32,659 nucleotides of DNA from Verrucomicrobiia bacterium (GTDB lineage: Bacteria > Omnitrophota > Omnitrophia > Omnitrophales > Aquincolibacteriaceae). The notes beneath the pieces were generated by a model, which was not told the DNA's origin, did no database searches, and was given only the letters and a program-made list of their open reading frames with translations. Position numbers and translations under genes: made by a program. The DNA is taken from positions 1 to 32,659 of the forward strand of contig DATJFP010000049.1 in assembly GCA_035495615.1 (NCBI GenBank), written 5' to 3'. How positions within the stretch are numbered: the first letter of the stretch is position 1; each line of letters starts with the position of its first letter. Below, one piece after another: positions 19,401-31,400 of this stretch.

Positions 19401-22400
19401 GTGTTCGAACGGTTTGAAAACGACGGGTCGCTGGCCATGGCCGCGGCCCTTGCCGAAGCCACCAAGGCCGGCGTGAAGACTTTTATCGGCGGCGGGGAGA
19501 CGGCAACCGTCGCCGAACTTTATGAAGAGAAGAACAAGGCGCAGAACCAGTTCACGTACGTGTTCCTGGGCGGCGGCGCCACGCTCGAGCATCTCGAAGG
19601 TTCGGTGTGGCCGGTGCGCCGCGCGATCGACGACTGGTGGTACGGCCGGCTCGCGGAACAGAAAGCCGCGAAGAAAGAATCGCAGCACACGCCTTTCGCG
19701 CTTGAAATGCCGAAGCGCGCGTTTTACTGGGGCCTGAACGGTCCCGGCCCGACCGGCGGCGAAGCCTTCAAGGCCGGTTTTGCCAGCGTGGAAGAAGACG
19801 AATTCTTCCAGGCGATCTACGACGGCGTGGTGGACCAGCGTGCCGACATCGCGATCCTGAAAGTCATCAACGGCGTCAGCGAGCTCGACCGCTTCGGCGC
19901 GGAAAAGGGCGCGGAAGCTTTTGCCCGCCGCCTCATGAAACATTCCATCCACGGCCGCTTCCGTTCGCACGGCCGCAGCGTCAAGGCGACCTACGGCATG
20001 GAAGGCACGCAGCCTTTCATCAAGATCGGGGTCGAAGTGGCCCGCGGCCAGGTCAAGTGGTCCGAGCCGATTTATCTCTTCAACCAGCGCGGCGACGACC
20101 GCACGTTCGACTGGGGCCGCAATTGGGGCAAGCACGGCGGCGTGAAAGTCGTGTTCGACGCGTCCGGCAGCGGCAAGAACGACACGGACCTCGTGAAATT
20201 CCTCGACCGTTCCGTCGTCGAGCGTTTTTACCCGCATCTTTTGAAAGAAGCGCGCACGGAACAGAACCCGCGCGGCGCGAAGCGCGTCGTCTACGCCACG
20301 GGCTCCAACGTCCCGATGGTCATGATCGGCGTCAACCACGAGATCCTCGAAGAGCATCCCGAAAACAAGATGAGCTCGAATGCGAGCTGCACCACGAACT
20401 GCCTCGGCCCTGTCGCGAAGACCGCGGTCGAGCGCGTGGGCGTGCACCGCGCCATCATGGGCACCACGCATCCTTATACGAACGACCAAAAGCCGCAGGA
20501 CCTCGGCCATGACGACGCCGAGAGAGGCCGCGGCGCAATGGCTAATACGCTGCGCTCGAAAACCGGCGCGGCGGCTAACATCGGCGAAATTATTGCAGAC
20601 CTGGCAAAGAAGTTCGATGGCCAGGCGCTCCGGGTTCCCGTGGCCGACGGCTCGCTCGCCTACATGGTCATGGTCGTTCCCGGAAAATGGACGGTCGACG
20701 AGATCAACGGTGTGATCCGCGCGGCTTCCGAAACCGATATGCGCGGCATCATCGAATACCGCGACGAAGACATTGTTTCGCAGGACATCATCAACAGCAC
20801 GGCATCCGCCATCTTCCAGCCGAACAAGACGAAAGTCATTCAGCTTGCCGACGGCACCACGATGGTGAAGTTCGGCGCGATCTGGTACGACAACGAAACC
20901 GGTTTCTCCACGCGTTCGCTCGATCACGTGATCCAGGCCGCGCTCGTCGAAGAAAAAGTCGAAGACGGCCGCCTTGTCATTCCCGCGGGCGCGGTCGTGG
21001 CGCCGGTCGCCAAGAAAGAAAAGAAGAAAAAAGGCGGGGCCGCTCCCAAGGTTGAAGCCGCGGCGCCTTCCAAGCTTCCGAAACTCGAACTTCCCGTGCC
21101 GTCGAAGACGCGGCGTGTCGCGATCAGCGGCGCCAAGAATCCGACGACGCGCGCGCTTGTCCGCCGGCTTCTGACCGGCGACGCCAAGGCCGAACTTTTT
21201 GCCGTGAGCGGCATCTCGGGCGTGCTCGCGGGCGACGCTTCCGCTCCCGACGCTAAGCGCCAGGCGGCTCTGATTGCCGCGCAGGAATTCGCGCATTATC
21301 TCCGCCATGATTCCAATTCCGCCAAATACATGCTGTTCCCGGCCGAAGGCCAGGGCTCGATCAAGGCCGTCGAAGGCGGGCTGCAGAACGGCCAGTACGT
21401 GCCGGGCGGCCGCGGCTACAACTTCGTGATCGTGACGCTCAAGAAGGGCGAAAGGACCGAAGAAAAACCCATTCTTGTTCTCGACGGCGCGAAACCCATG
21501 TGGGGCGCGTTCCAGGTCGAGTCTGTTTATGAAACCGCCGGACAAAAGAAACAGTCCGAGCTCGAAACCCATCTTACGAACGGCGCGAAGCGCGTGATCT
21601 ATGTCGGCCACGTGGACCGCGGTGCGGTCGACGCCAAGCCCGTGGAATTCGGCGTGAACCACACTTCGCTTACCGCTTCCGACCGCATCGTGTCCAGCCC
21701 GCATTACGTGACGAGCGCGGCGGCGCCGGTCATCAAGGTCCTCAAAGACAAATTCAAGGCGCTCGGCATCATGATCGACGGCACGCTGCAGCTCGACGAA
21801 CTCGACAGCCATCAGGAAGTGGCGCGCGAGCGTTCGGCACGCCTGAACATCATGCCCAAGGAAGTCGCCGCGATCGGCGAGCTGCGCAAACTCGTTCCCG
21901 GCATCGGAATCGACGGCAGCATGACGAAAGTTCCGGACCAGAATGCGTCGGTCATCATCATCGACGCCGTCTTTTCCGCGGATGCGAACGTTACGGCCGA
22001 CGACATCAACAAAGCCCTCACCGAAGCCGCGGGCACGTCCTTCAACGGCGTGGTGCAGATCATCACGCCCGGCGAGCTCGGCGAATTGGACCAGAAGCTT
22101 GTTTCCTCAGATTTCCGCGACAACGCGAATGTCGCGAACATCAATCCTTTGCAGACCATGGTGGTCGACGGCCGCATGGTGAAAGTCATGATCTGGGTGG
22201 ACGGCACGGAAGCGTCGGTGACGAACGCCGTGAACGTGGACCAGGCCATGGCCTATCAGGCCGAGCATCCGGAAAGTTACAAAGCCGCGGCTCCCGTGGC
22301 CGCTGCCGCGCCCCGCGCTGCGACGGGCCGCAAACTCGAATTCCCGGTTTCGGAAGAGACCCGCAGCCGCTACCTGAACGGCGCGACCGGCGAACGCCGC

Positions 22401-25400
22401 GCGATTTCGGCGGTGCTGGGAGCGGAAGGCAAAGGCAGAGTGCTCGCGTTCGACCAGGACAACTCGATCGCGGAAATGTCGATCGATTCGCTCGATTACG
22501 TCTGGTACATCCAGCGCGGCACGAATGCGAAAGTGACAAAGGCCGAATACGAAGCCGACCGCAAAAATGCCGAAGCGTCCCGCACGATCGACCGCGTGCT
22601 GAAAAAGTGGGGCGAATTGTCGGCGGACGAACAGCGCATCGCCAAGGAATGGCAGTACCGCACCAAACGCAACCTCGCGAAGTATTCCGCGCGTCCTGAC
22701 GTGGCGGGCCCCGCGCTTGCGACCGGCGTTCTTACGAATGCTCCGGACGGCGCTCTTCAGCTTTTGCTGGAAGAAGGCCAGATCCTCGCGGGCAAGACCG
22801 GCCTCATCGGCCGCATCGAACTCTCTTATGCTCCGGCCCCGGCCGAAATCGAACCTGTCCTCCTCGCGGATGAGAACGGCTCGCTCGACTGGCTGCCTCG
22901 CATGAAAAATGCCGAAGGCCAGTATGTGCGCAAAGTGGTGGATCCGAAGACGACGAAGTTCGCGGTGAAAGACAATCAGTGGGTGACGGAAGTGGTCACC
23001 AATCCCAAAGACGCGTCGCCGGACCTCGGCAGCTGGGAAGCGGTGGACGCGGCCGTGCGCAATTTCAAGCGCATGGGCGTCGACGCCATTAAGCTCCTTG
23101 TTTATACGAAGCCGGGCGATGCGAAATTCATGGCCGCTCAGGAAAAGTTCCTCGAGCACATGAAGCGCGCGGTGGCTTACTACGACATGTTCCTGATGCT
23201 GGAAGAATTGATCGACGGCGACGGGCTCGGATTGAAATTCAAAGAGAACCCGAAAGCGACCAAGGCCGAAAACAAACAGGCCAAGCGTGAATTCCTGCTC
23301 GCGACCAACGACAAAAAGGCGAAAGCCGTTATCGATTCCGTCCGCTTCATCCAGCCTTACGCGGGCATCCTGAAACTCGAATATCCGGGCGACGGCGACA
23401 TCATCGCGGCTCCGGGCGACGAGAAGAAGCTGACCGCTTGGCTCGAAAAACTCGAAGAAGCGCAGGCGGGCGAAAGCCGTTACGAATCCTTCATGCGCCA
23501 GTTGGAAGCGCAAAAGGCGAACTTCCAGCGCGAGACCTACGAAATGTTGAAAGTCACGGCCGGACACCTGCGCCAGCTGAATCAGGCCACCGGCGGCAAG
23601 CCGTGGCTCCTTCTCTCCGCCGGCAAAGACTTCGGCGACGTTTTCAAACCTGAAATTATCTTAGCGATGTACGTCGGCGAAGCGTCCGGTTACATGGTCG
23701 GCCGCGCGTTCTGGAAAGACGTGCGCGATCCGAAGAACGTGACCGAAGCGGCGCAGGAAAAATTCCTCGCGGACGAAACCGAAAACGGCATGGCCGGGCG
23801 CATGATCTGGACCAACCGCATGGTTGATAAGTTCGCGGTGTCCTTCTGGGACCGCCTGGGCATTACCGCCGAAGACCGCGCCGAAGCGGCCCTTCAGCAG
23901 GCCAACAATTACGCTTCGCCGGTGCCTCAGCGCACGGCCGCGCGCCTCAACGATACACAGACGCTTCCTCCGGCGCCCAAGCGCGGCGGCGGACGCGACC
24001 TGGATTTCCGTGTTTCCCCGGATACCCGCGGCCGCTACCTCAACGGTTACAGCGGCGAGCGCCGCGCGATTTCGGCCGTGCTCGGTCCGGACGGCAAAGG
24101 TAAGGTTCTCGCGTTCGACCAGGACAACTCGATCGCGGAAATGTCGATCGACTCGCTGGATTACGTCTGGTACGTTCGCCGCACCGACGGCGCGAAAGTC
24201 ACGAAAGGCGAATACGAAGCCGACCGCAAGCAGCCCGAAGCTGCGCGCACGATTGACCGCGTGCTGAAGAAGTGGGGCGAATTGAACGGGGAAGAACAGC
24301 GCATCGCCAAGGAATGGCAGTACCGCACCAAACGCAACCTCGCGAAGTATTCCGCGCGCACGGGAACGGACAAGCCCGCGCTCGCGACCGGCGTTCTCAC
24401 GAATGCTCCGGACGGCGCCTTGCAGCTGTTGCTGCAGGAAGGCCAGATTCTCGCGGGCAAGACCGGCCTCATCGGCCGTATCGAACTTTCTTATGCTCCG
24501 GCCCCGGCCGAAATCGAGCCCGTGCTGATCGCTGACCAGAACGGTTCGCTCGACTGGCTGCCGCGCATGAAAAATGCCGAAGGCCAGTACGTGCGCAAAG
24601 TGGTGGATCCGAAGACGACGAAGTTCGCGGTGAAAGACAACCAGTGGGTGACGGAAGTGGTCACCAATCCCAAAGACGCGTCGCCGGACCTCGGCAGCTG
24701 GGAAGCGGTGGACGCGGCCGTGCGCAATTTCAAGCGCATGGGTGTGGACGCGATCAAATTGTTGACCTACACGAAGCCGGGCGATGCGAAGTTCATGGCC
24801 GCGCAGCAGCAATTCCTCGAGCACATGAAGCGCGCCGTGGCGTACTACGACATGTTCCTGATGCTCGAAGAGCTGATCGACGGCGACGGGCTTGGGTTGA
24901 AGTTTAAAGAAGATCCGAAAAAGACGAAAGCCGAGAACAAACAGGCCAAGCGCGAATTCCTCCTGGCCACGAATGATAAGAAAGCCCAGGCGGTCATTGA
25001 TTCGGTCCGCTTCATCCAGCCTTACGCGGGCATCCTGAAACTTGAATATCCGGGCGACGGCGACATCATCGCGGCCCCGGGCGACGAAAAGAAGCTGACG
25101 GCATGGCTCGAGAACCTGCAGGAAGCCCAGGAAGGCGAGAGCCGTTACGAAGCTTTCCTGCGCCAGTTGGAAGCGAAGAAGTCCGACTTCCAGCCGGACA
25201 CCTACAAAATGTTGAAAGTCACGGCCGATCACCTGCGCCAGTTGAATCAGGCCACCGGCGGCAAGCCGTGGCTCCTGCTCTCCGCCGGCAAAGACTTCGG
25301 CGACGTTTTTAAACCTGAAATTATTTTGGCCATGTACGTCGGCGAAGCGTCGGGTTACATGGTCGGCCGCGCGTTCTGGAAAGACGTGCGCGATCCGAAG

Positions 25401-28400
25401 AACGTGACCGAAGCGGCGCAGGAAAAATTCCTCGCGGACGAAACCGAAAACGGCATGGCCGGACGCATGATCTGGACCAACCGCATGGTCGACAAGTTCG
25501 CGGTGTCCTTCTGGGACCGCCTTAACATCAGCGCGCAGGACCGCGCGGCCGCGGCGCTTGCCGAAGCCAACGATTACAGCTTTCCGTACGGAGTCGAAAC
25601 CGCGGACCGCGGCAAGATCCAGGTCGCCGAAACTCCGAAGGACCGCATGGCGCCCGTTGTCACGCGCGTGGGCGTTGCCGGACTCGGCTTCCGCATGAAC
25701 CAAAAATCGGAACTCCGCGCCAGCACCGATGTGCTGGCACTGGAAGAGCAGTTCGGTTCTGGAAGAACCGAACTCCGGACCACCGAAGACGACTTTGCGA
25801 CTTACGACGCGCCGACCACGAACCACGGCCCGAACTTCGTGCGCCGCTTCGGCGAAATGGAACCCGTGCTGCCGCAGGCGGAGCGCAAAGCGCTGACGCC
25901 CGTGAAGCGCAACGAAATCGCTTACGCCGCGCATCGCGCCGTGTACCGCGATGACCGCCACTTCCAGACGGCCCAGGACAACCGCCAGAGCCACGACATC
26001 ACGTATTTCGATCCCGAAACCTACACGCTCGGCCACGCGCACAAAGGCGTGGAGCGCACCGGCTACACGCTGACCGGCGAAATTTACCAGGTCTATCAGA
26101 TCGGCCAGGAAGCCATCGGCGAAACGACGGACGGCAAGTACGTCATGTGGTTCCAGCACTTCAAGCCTGTCCTCAACGCGCGCGGCGAAATCGTCGGCGT
26201 CGAAGACGTCACGGTCGTTCCCGCGAAAGTCGGCGAATTTTATTCCGTGCCCGCCGGCTACGCGCACCAGACCTTCAACCCGAACAAAGTCCGCGCGGCG
26301 ACAGCCAACTGGAATTCCATGGACGCGGGCGCCGACTACGAACCCATCCGCCAGATTCACGGCTTCCCGTTCTATCCCGTGTTCAAGGACGGCAAGCTCG
26401 ATCACTGGGTGCCGAACCCCGACTATATCAAGAAGGGGATCAAGCTGCCGGCCGCGCCGAAAGTCCTTTATCCGAATCCGAAACTTGCCGAGCTCGGGCT
26501 CGCGCGCAACGAACCCATTTACTGGGTGGTCGAAAACGATTACCAGTTCCGCCGCCTGGCCAGCTTCATTAATCATCCGACCGCGGACGACAAGGCCATC
26601 CAGGCGCGCGCGCTCATTTCCGAAGCCGAATACCTCGCGCTGACCTCGAAAAAACCCGTGGCTGTCGAAGCCCCGGCGGCCAAGCCCGTGAAGACCGTGG
26701 CGGGCGCTCCCGAAGTCACGTTCCGCGCCCTCGAGCCCTGGAAAGAAGCCGAATCCACCGCTTCCGGAACCGGTGCCTCGGCCCGCGTGGCTTATGCCGC
26801 GCCGCTCATTTCCGGCTACGGGCCGTGGAGCTGGTACAAAGCTGAAAATCTTGCGGCCGTCGAAACCGCGGGACGCACCGCGCAGGAAGTGGCCGGCGAC
26901 ATCCGCCAGGCGATCGCGCAGAGCAAGACGCCGGTCCTCGTGTTCGGCGGCGATTATTACGCGTTCCAGAACACGTTCGGCGGATTGAAAACGCTGCTCA
27001 CGTCCAAAGAACAGGGCAAGCTCGTGATTTCGTTCGAGTCTCAGGAAGCGCGCAGCGACAACACGCAGCGCGATTACCGCAGCATGATCACGCGCAACGT
27101 GCTCCCTTCGATTTCCTCGAGCTGGATTATTTTCCACCGCACGGATGCGGCGGCTGCCGCGGCCGCGGCGCCGGTCACGACGTCCGGTCTTCCGGATTCC
27201 TGGCAGTCGGGCCTCAAGCAGGCGCTGCTCAACCTTGCCATGGTCGAACGCGACGGCACGGGCGAGGATTTCCCGCAGGCCCTGGATTTCGTGGTGAGCG
27301 ATCTAAAACGTTATCCCCGCGCGCTCGGGCTTGTGCAGCAGGAACTGATTTCTTATTTGAAACGCGACGAGCTTTCGCTGCGCCGTCCCGCGGCCGGCCT
27401 TCTGGCCGCCCTGCAGGAAGCGGGCGTCACGCTCGAACCCGCCGCCGTCGAAGCGCTGAAGCAGGCGTTCAGCCGTGAAAAAGACGCGTCCAATCTCCTG
27501 ATTCTCGCGGGCGTTCTCTCCCGCGCCGGACAGGCCGCATGGCTCGGCGCTCAGACCCGCGACGCGCTTGCCAAACGCAAGACCCTTTCCGAACCCGTTG
27601 TTCTCGCGCATCTCGCCGTTGCCGCGCATCTGCCTAAAGGCCGCGTGGACCTGCGGCGCGAACTGGAAGACGCGGTGCGTACCGGCTCGAGCGATGCCGT
27701 CGTGTTCGCGGCATGGACCGCCCTTGAAAACCAGACCGCGGCCGCGGACTATTCCCGGCTCAGCGCCGACCTGAAAACGCGCGGCGACCAGGCGCGTCTT
27801 GCGCTGCTCGGACAGATGAAACTGCCCGGCTCCGCTTATTTTACGGAAGCCGCGGGCGTCAAAGTTTTCCGCACGGGCCAGAAGGTCCGTCCCGCGGGAA
27901 CTCTCGAAAACAGTCTCGGCCTTTTCGCGGCTTCGGATGCCGGCGCGGCCGCCGCGGCGGAATTCCTCGCGAACCTGAAAGACAAAGAAACGATCAAGCG
28001 CGTCAAAGACGCGGCGGACGAAGCCGCGGCCGATGAAATCGGCACGCGCCTCGACCTCATCGCGGACCTTCTCGCCACGGTGCTCATCGGCGAAGGCGGC
28101 CTGGACGAAGTCCGGACGCTCGGCGAAGGCAGCAAGGCCGGCGGCGCGCACCGCACGTTCGCGCAGTTTGCGATCAACACTCTGAGGGCCGGCATCGCGG
28201 TCGACCCTGTCGAACTCACCGAAGGCCTGCGGCTTGATGCGACGAAAGGCTCCACGGCCGTTCTCATGCTGGCCGAAGAAGGCACGGTGGCGAAGCTTCC
28301 CGAAAGCGACGTCACGTACATGGCTGAACTTCACGCCCGGGCCGGAGCGCGCATCGACATTACGAAGTCGGTCGCCGAAAACCTGAAAGAGATCGCGGGC

Positions 28401-31400
28401 ACGAAGAAAATTTCCGACGTGAAGATCGCGCAGCTTTTCCGTCCGCGCCACGACAGCGTCGTGCGCCAGCTCATCCAGGCAGGCATCAAGGCGGCTTATA
28501 AAAATGAAAGCGGCCTGTGGGTGCCGAGCACGGAATGGAAAGATAATTTCGAAACGCATTTCCAGAAATTCCTCGCTTACGCGAAGACGCAGATCGACGG
28601 GCCGGACGGCACGTTCGGCGTGACGGGCGAGTCCGCTACCTATAATAATATGAAGTTCTTCAAGAATGGCACGGTCGGCGCGGTGCGCGCGCTGGGCGAA
28701 GGCCTGGTCGACGCGGTTTACGAAGCCGCGGCCCCGGCCGAAGCCACGGTGCAGGCGGGCATGGCCAAGGCCTACGGGCTTGCCAGCTCCATGCGGCTTG
28801 TCCCCGGGGACACCAAAGACATGCTGAATGCCGACAAAAGCCTGATTACCGCCGACAAATGGCGCGAGCTCGCGGCTTACGGCATCACGTCTGAAAATTA
28901 CGATGACCAGGTGTGGACGCATTATCCGGACGGCAATTATGCCTCCAAACCCGCCGGCGCGGACCGGGAGCTGGTCAAGGGATTCAACTTCGTCGTCCAC
29001 ATCACTTCACTCAAAGACGATGCGTGGGACGCTTCCGTGAAAGGTTTCGACGTGGACCGCCAGAACGGCACGGCCCGCGTTTACCACAACGTGATCGGCG
29101 GCTCCGGCCTCACGCAGACGCTCACGATCGATTACCGCACGAAGCTCGCTTCGCCCGACACCTACGATCAGGCCGCGGCGCTCATCGCGCTCGGCAACGG
29201 CACGTCGCGCCGCGAATACCTCGATTTTGCCTCGGGCATGCTGCGCGGCATCAATACAAACGAAGCGCGCGCGCTCGAACAGGTGGTCATTGCCAAGAAG
29301 CTCGTTGTTTCGCCGGAGAAAGAACAGATCGCGGACGCGAAGAAGGACGCCGTGGCCGCGCTCGAAAAAGCGCGCCAGCTCGATCCGTCGGACCGGTCCG
29401 GCATGATCGCGACGCTCTTACAGCTCATCAACCGCCTGGCGCCCGAACAGCCGCGCCGGCTCAACATCCGTTACGAGGGCGGAACGCCCAAACAGGAATT
29501 GCGCCTGGCCGGTGACGTGGACCGCGCCGCGCTTGCCGCGCGCACGCGCGTGATCGCGGGCAATTGGAAGCAGGGCGTCCTGGACGGATTCATCGCCGGA
29601 CGGAACGCCGCCGCGATCGTGGAAAAAGTCGCGGGCTTTAACGACATGGGGCCGCTCGAAGTCGTCATTCTTCCCACGGACAAACACGCGGGCATCGTCC
29701 GCGACGCCATTGCCAAGGCCGGGGCCGAAAACCTGATCCAGACGGGCCTGCAGAACCTGACGCCGGAAACGGCGTCCGCGGCTCAAGCCGGAGACTGGGT
29801 GATCCTCGGCCATTCGCTGCAGCGCCGCGGCACGCCGGCCGAAACCAGCCAGACCGTGCGCGCGAAAGTCCAGGACGCGCTCGAGAAAGGCCTGAAACCC
29901 ATCGTGGTGGTGGGCGAGATTCTCAGCGAACGCCAGGCCGGCGACGAATTCAATGTGGTGCGCGAGCAGGTCACGCAAAGCCTTGAAGGCCTCACGCCCG
30001 AACAGATGGCGCAGGTCACGCTGGCCTATGAACCCGTATGGGCCGTGGGCACGACCCAGGACGCCACGCCCGAGCAGGCCGAGGCCATGGCCCGCTTCAT
30101 CCGCTCGATCATTTTCGAAACCTACGGCTTCAACATGGCCGCCGGGGTCCGCATCCTTTACGGCGGCAATGCGAACAAAGGCAATGCGGCTGCGCTGATC
30201 CGCCAGCGGAACATCGACGGCTTCCTGCTGGGCCGCGCTTCGCTGACGCCGGAAGATTTCACGGCGGTCGCTGAGGTCACAGGCAAGACGCCGCGCGCGG
30301 AACTCCGTGCCGCGGAAACGGAAACTCCCGCCGTCGAAAAGCCCCGTACCGAACTGCGGTCGGAACCCAAAATCGAAATGACGCGCGAAGCCGCGGCTCC
30401 TTCCAGCGGCCTTGTCGTGAAAAAAGCGCCGGCCACTGAAGACCTGCGCAACGACGAAGAAGTTTTTTACACGCGCCTGAGCCAGAGGTACCGCATCCAG
30501 CAGGCCATCGAAAAATTAAAGCTCGTCGAGAAGGCCGCGGACACGGCGCAGGATTCGGCGAAGGCCGCAACCGCCCGGCGGCTTCAGAGAGATCTCGAAC
30601 CCAAGTCCACGACCGCTCACGGCGAATTCATGCTGCTTCCTTCGGACGAGACTTTGAAAGAATCGCGCGACTTCCTCAAGATGCACAAGGCGGATTACGA
30701 AACCGCCGCCATGCCGTACTGGACGGACGTGCAGAATGTCCCGCAGGCCATCAAAGACAAGGTCCGTGAGTTTTTCCCGCTGGACCTCGAAACGCGGCGC
30801 AACCTGGGCCTCGCGACGGGCGATCCGGCCAACAAGACGGGCAGCGAACGCCGCGAACCGCAGACGTTCAAAGAACAGCTCGCCGTGCTGCTCAGTTACG
30901 ACATCGTCCGCTTCCAGATCGACGACATCGGAGAAGCGCACGAAGGGTTCATCAAGGACGAGGCCGAAGCGCACTCCAGCCGCAACGTGGAAATGCCGGA
31001 GATCGCCCGCAAGGTGGACGGCGCGGTCGAGTTGAGAAAAGGCTACCTGTACCCGCGCTTCAAGGACCAGGACAATCCCATGGGCGTCATGAGCTTCCTC
31101 ACGCTCGAACAGGTCGACGGAAAATACACGGCCATCATCCATATCTCCAAAAAACTGTGGGACGAGCTCCAGCCCGGGGACGGCCAGGCGTGGGAGGCGA
31201 AGAGCCTTCACATGCTGACGCAGATCGTCATCCACGAAGCCATCGAAAGCTTCATGGGCGCGCTCGCGCAGATGACCAAGCACCGCTTTGCCGGCATGCT
31301 CGAACTTTTCCTGGCCAGCCCGGAGGCGCGCAGGCAGGGTGTCAGCGACGTGAACCTGTGGTTCATCGAAAACGGAACGAAGGAATACCTGAAGCACCTG

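Larger units (their letters stand above)
22332..25586 (+). repeat. Tandem duplication of the aldolase unit (1,665-bp period)
   Basis: Two in-frame copies, 22332-23921 and 23997-25586. Most differences are third-position or conservative, and several blocks of more than 50 bp are identical. Confidence 0.9.
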
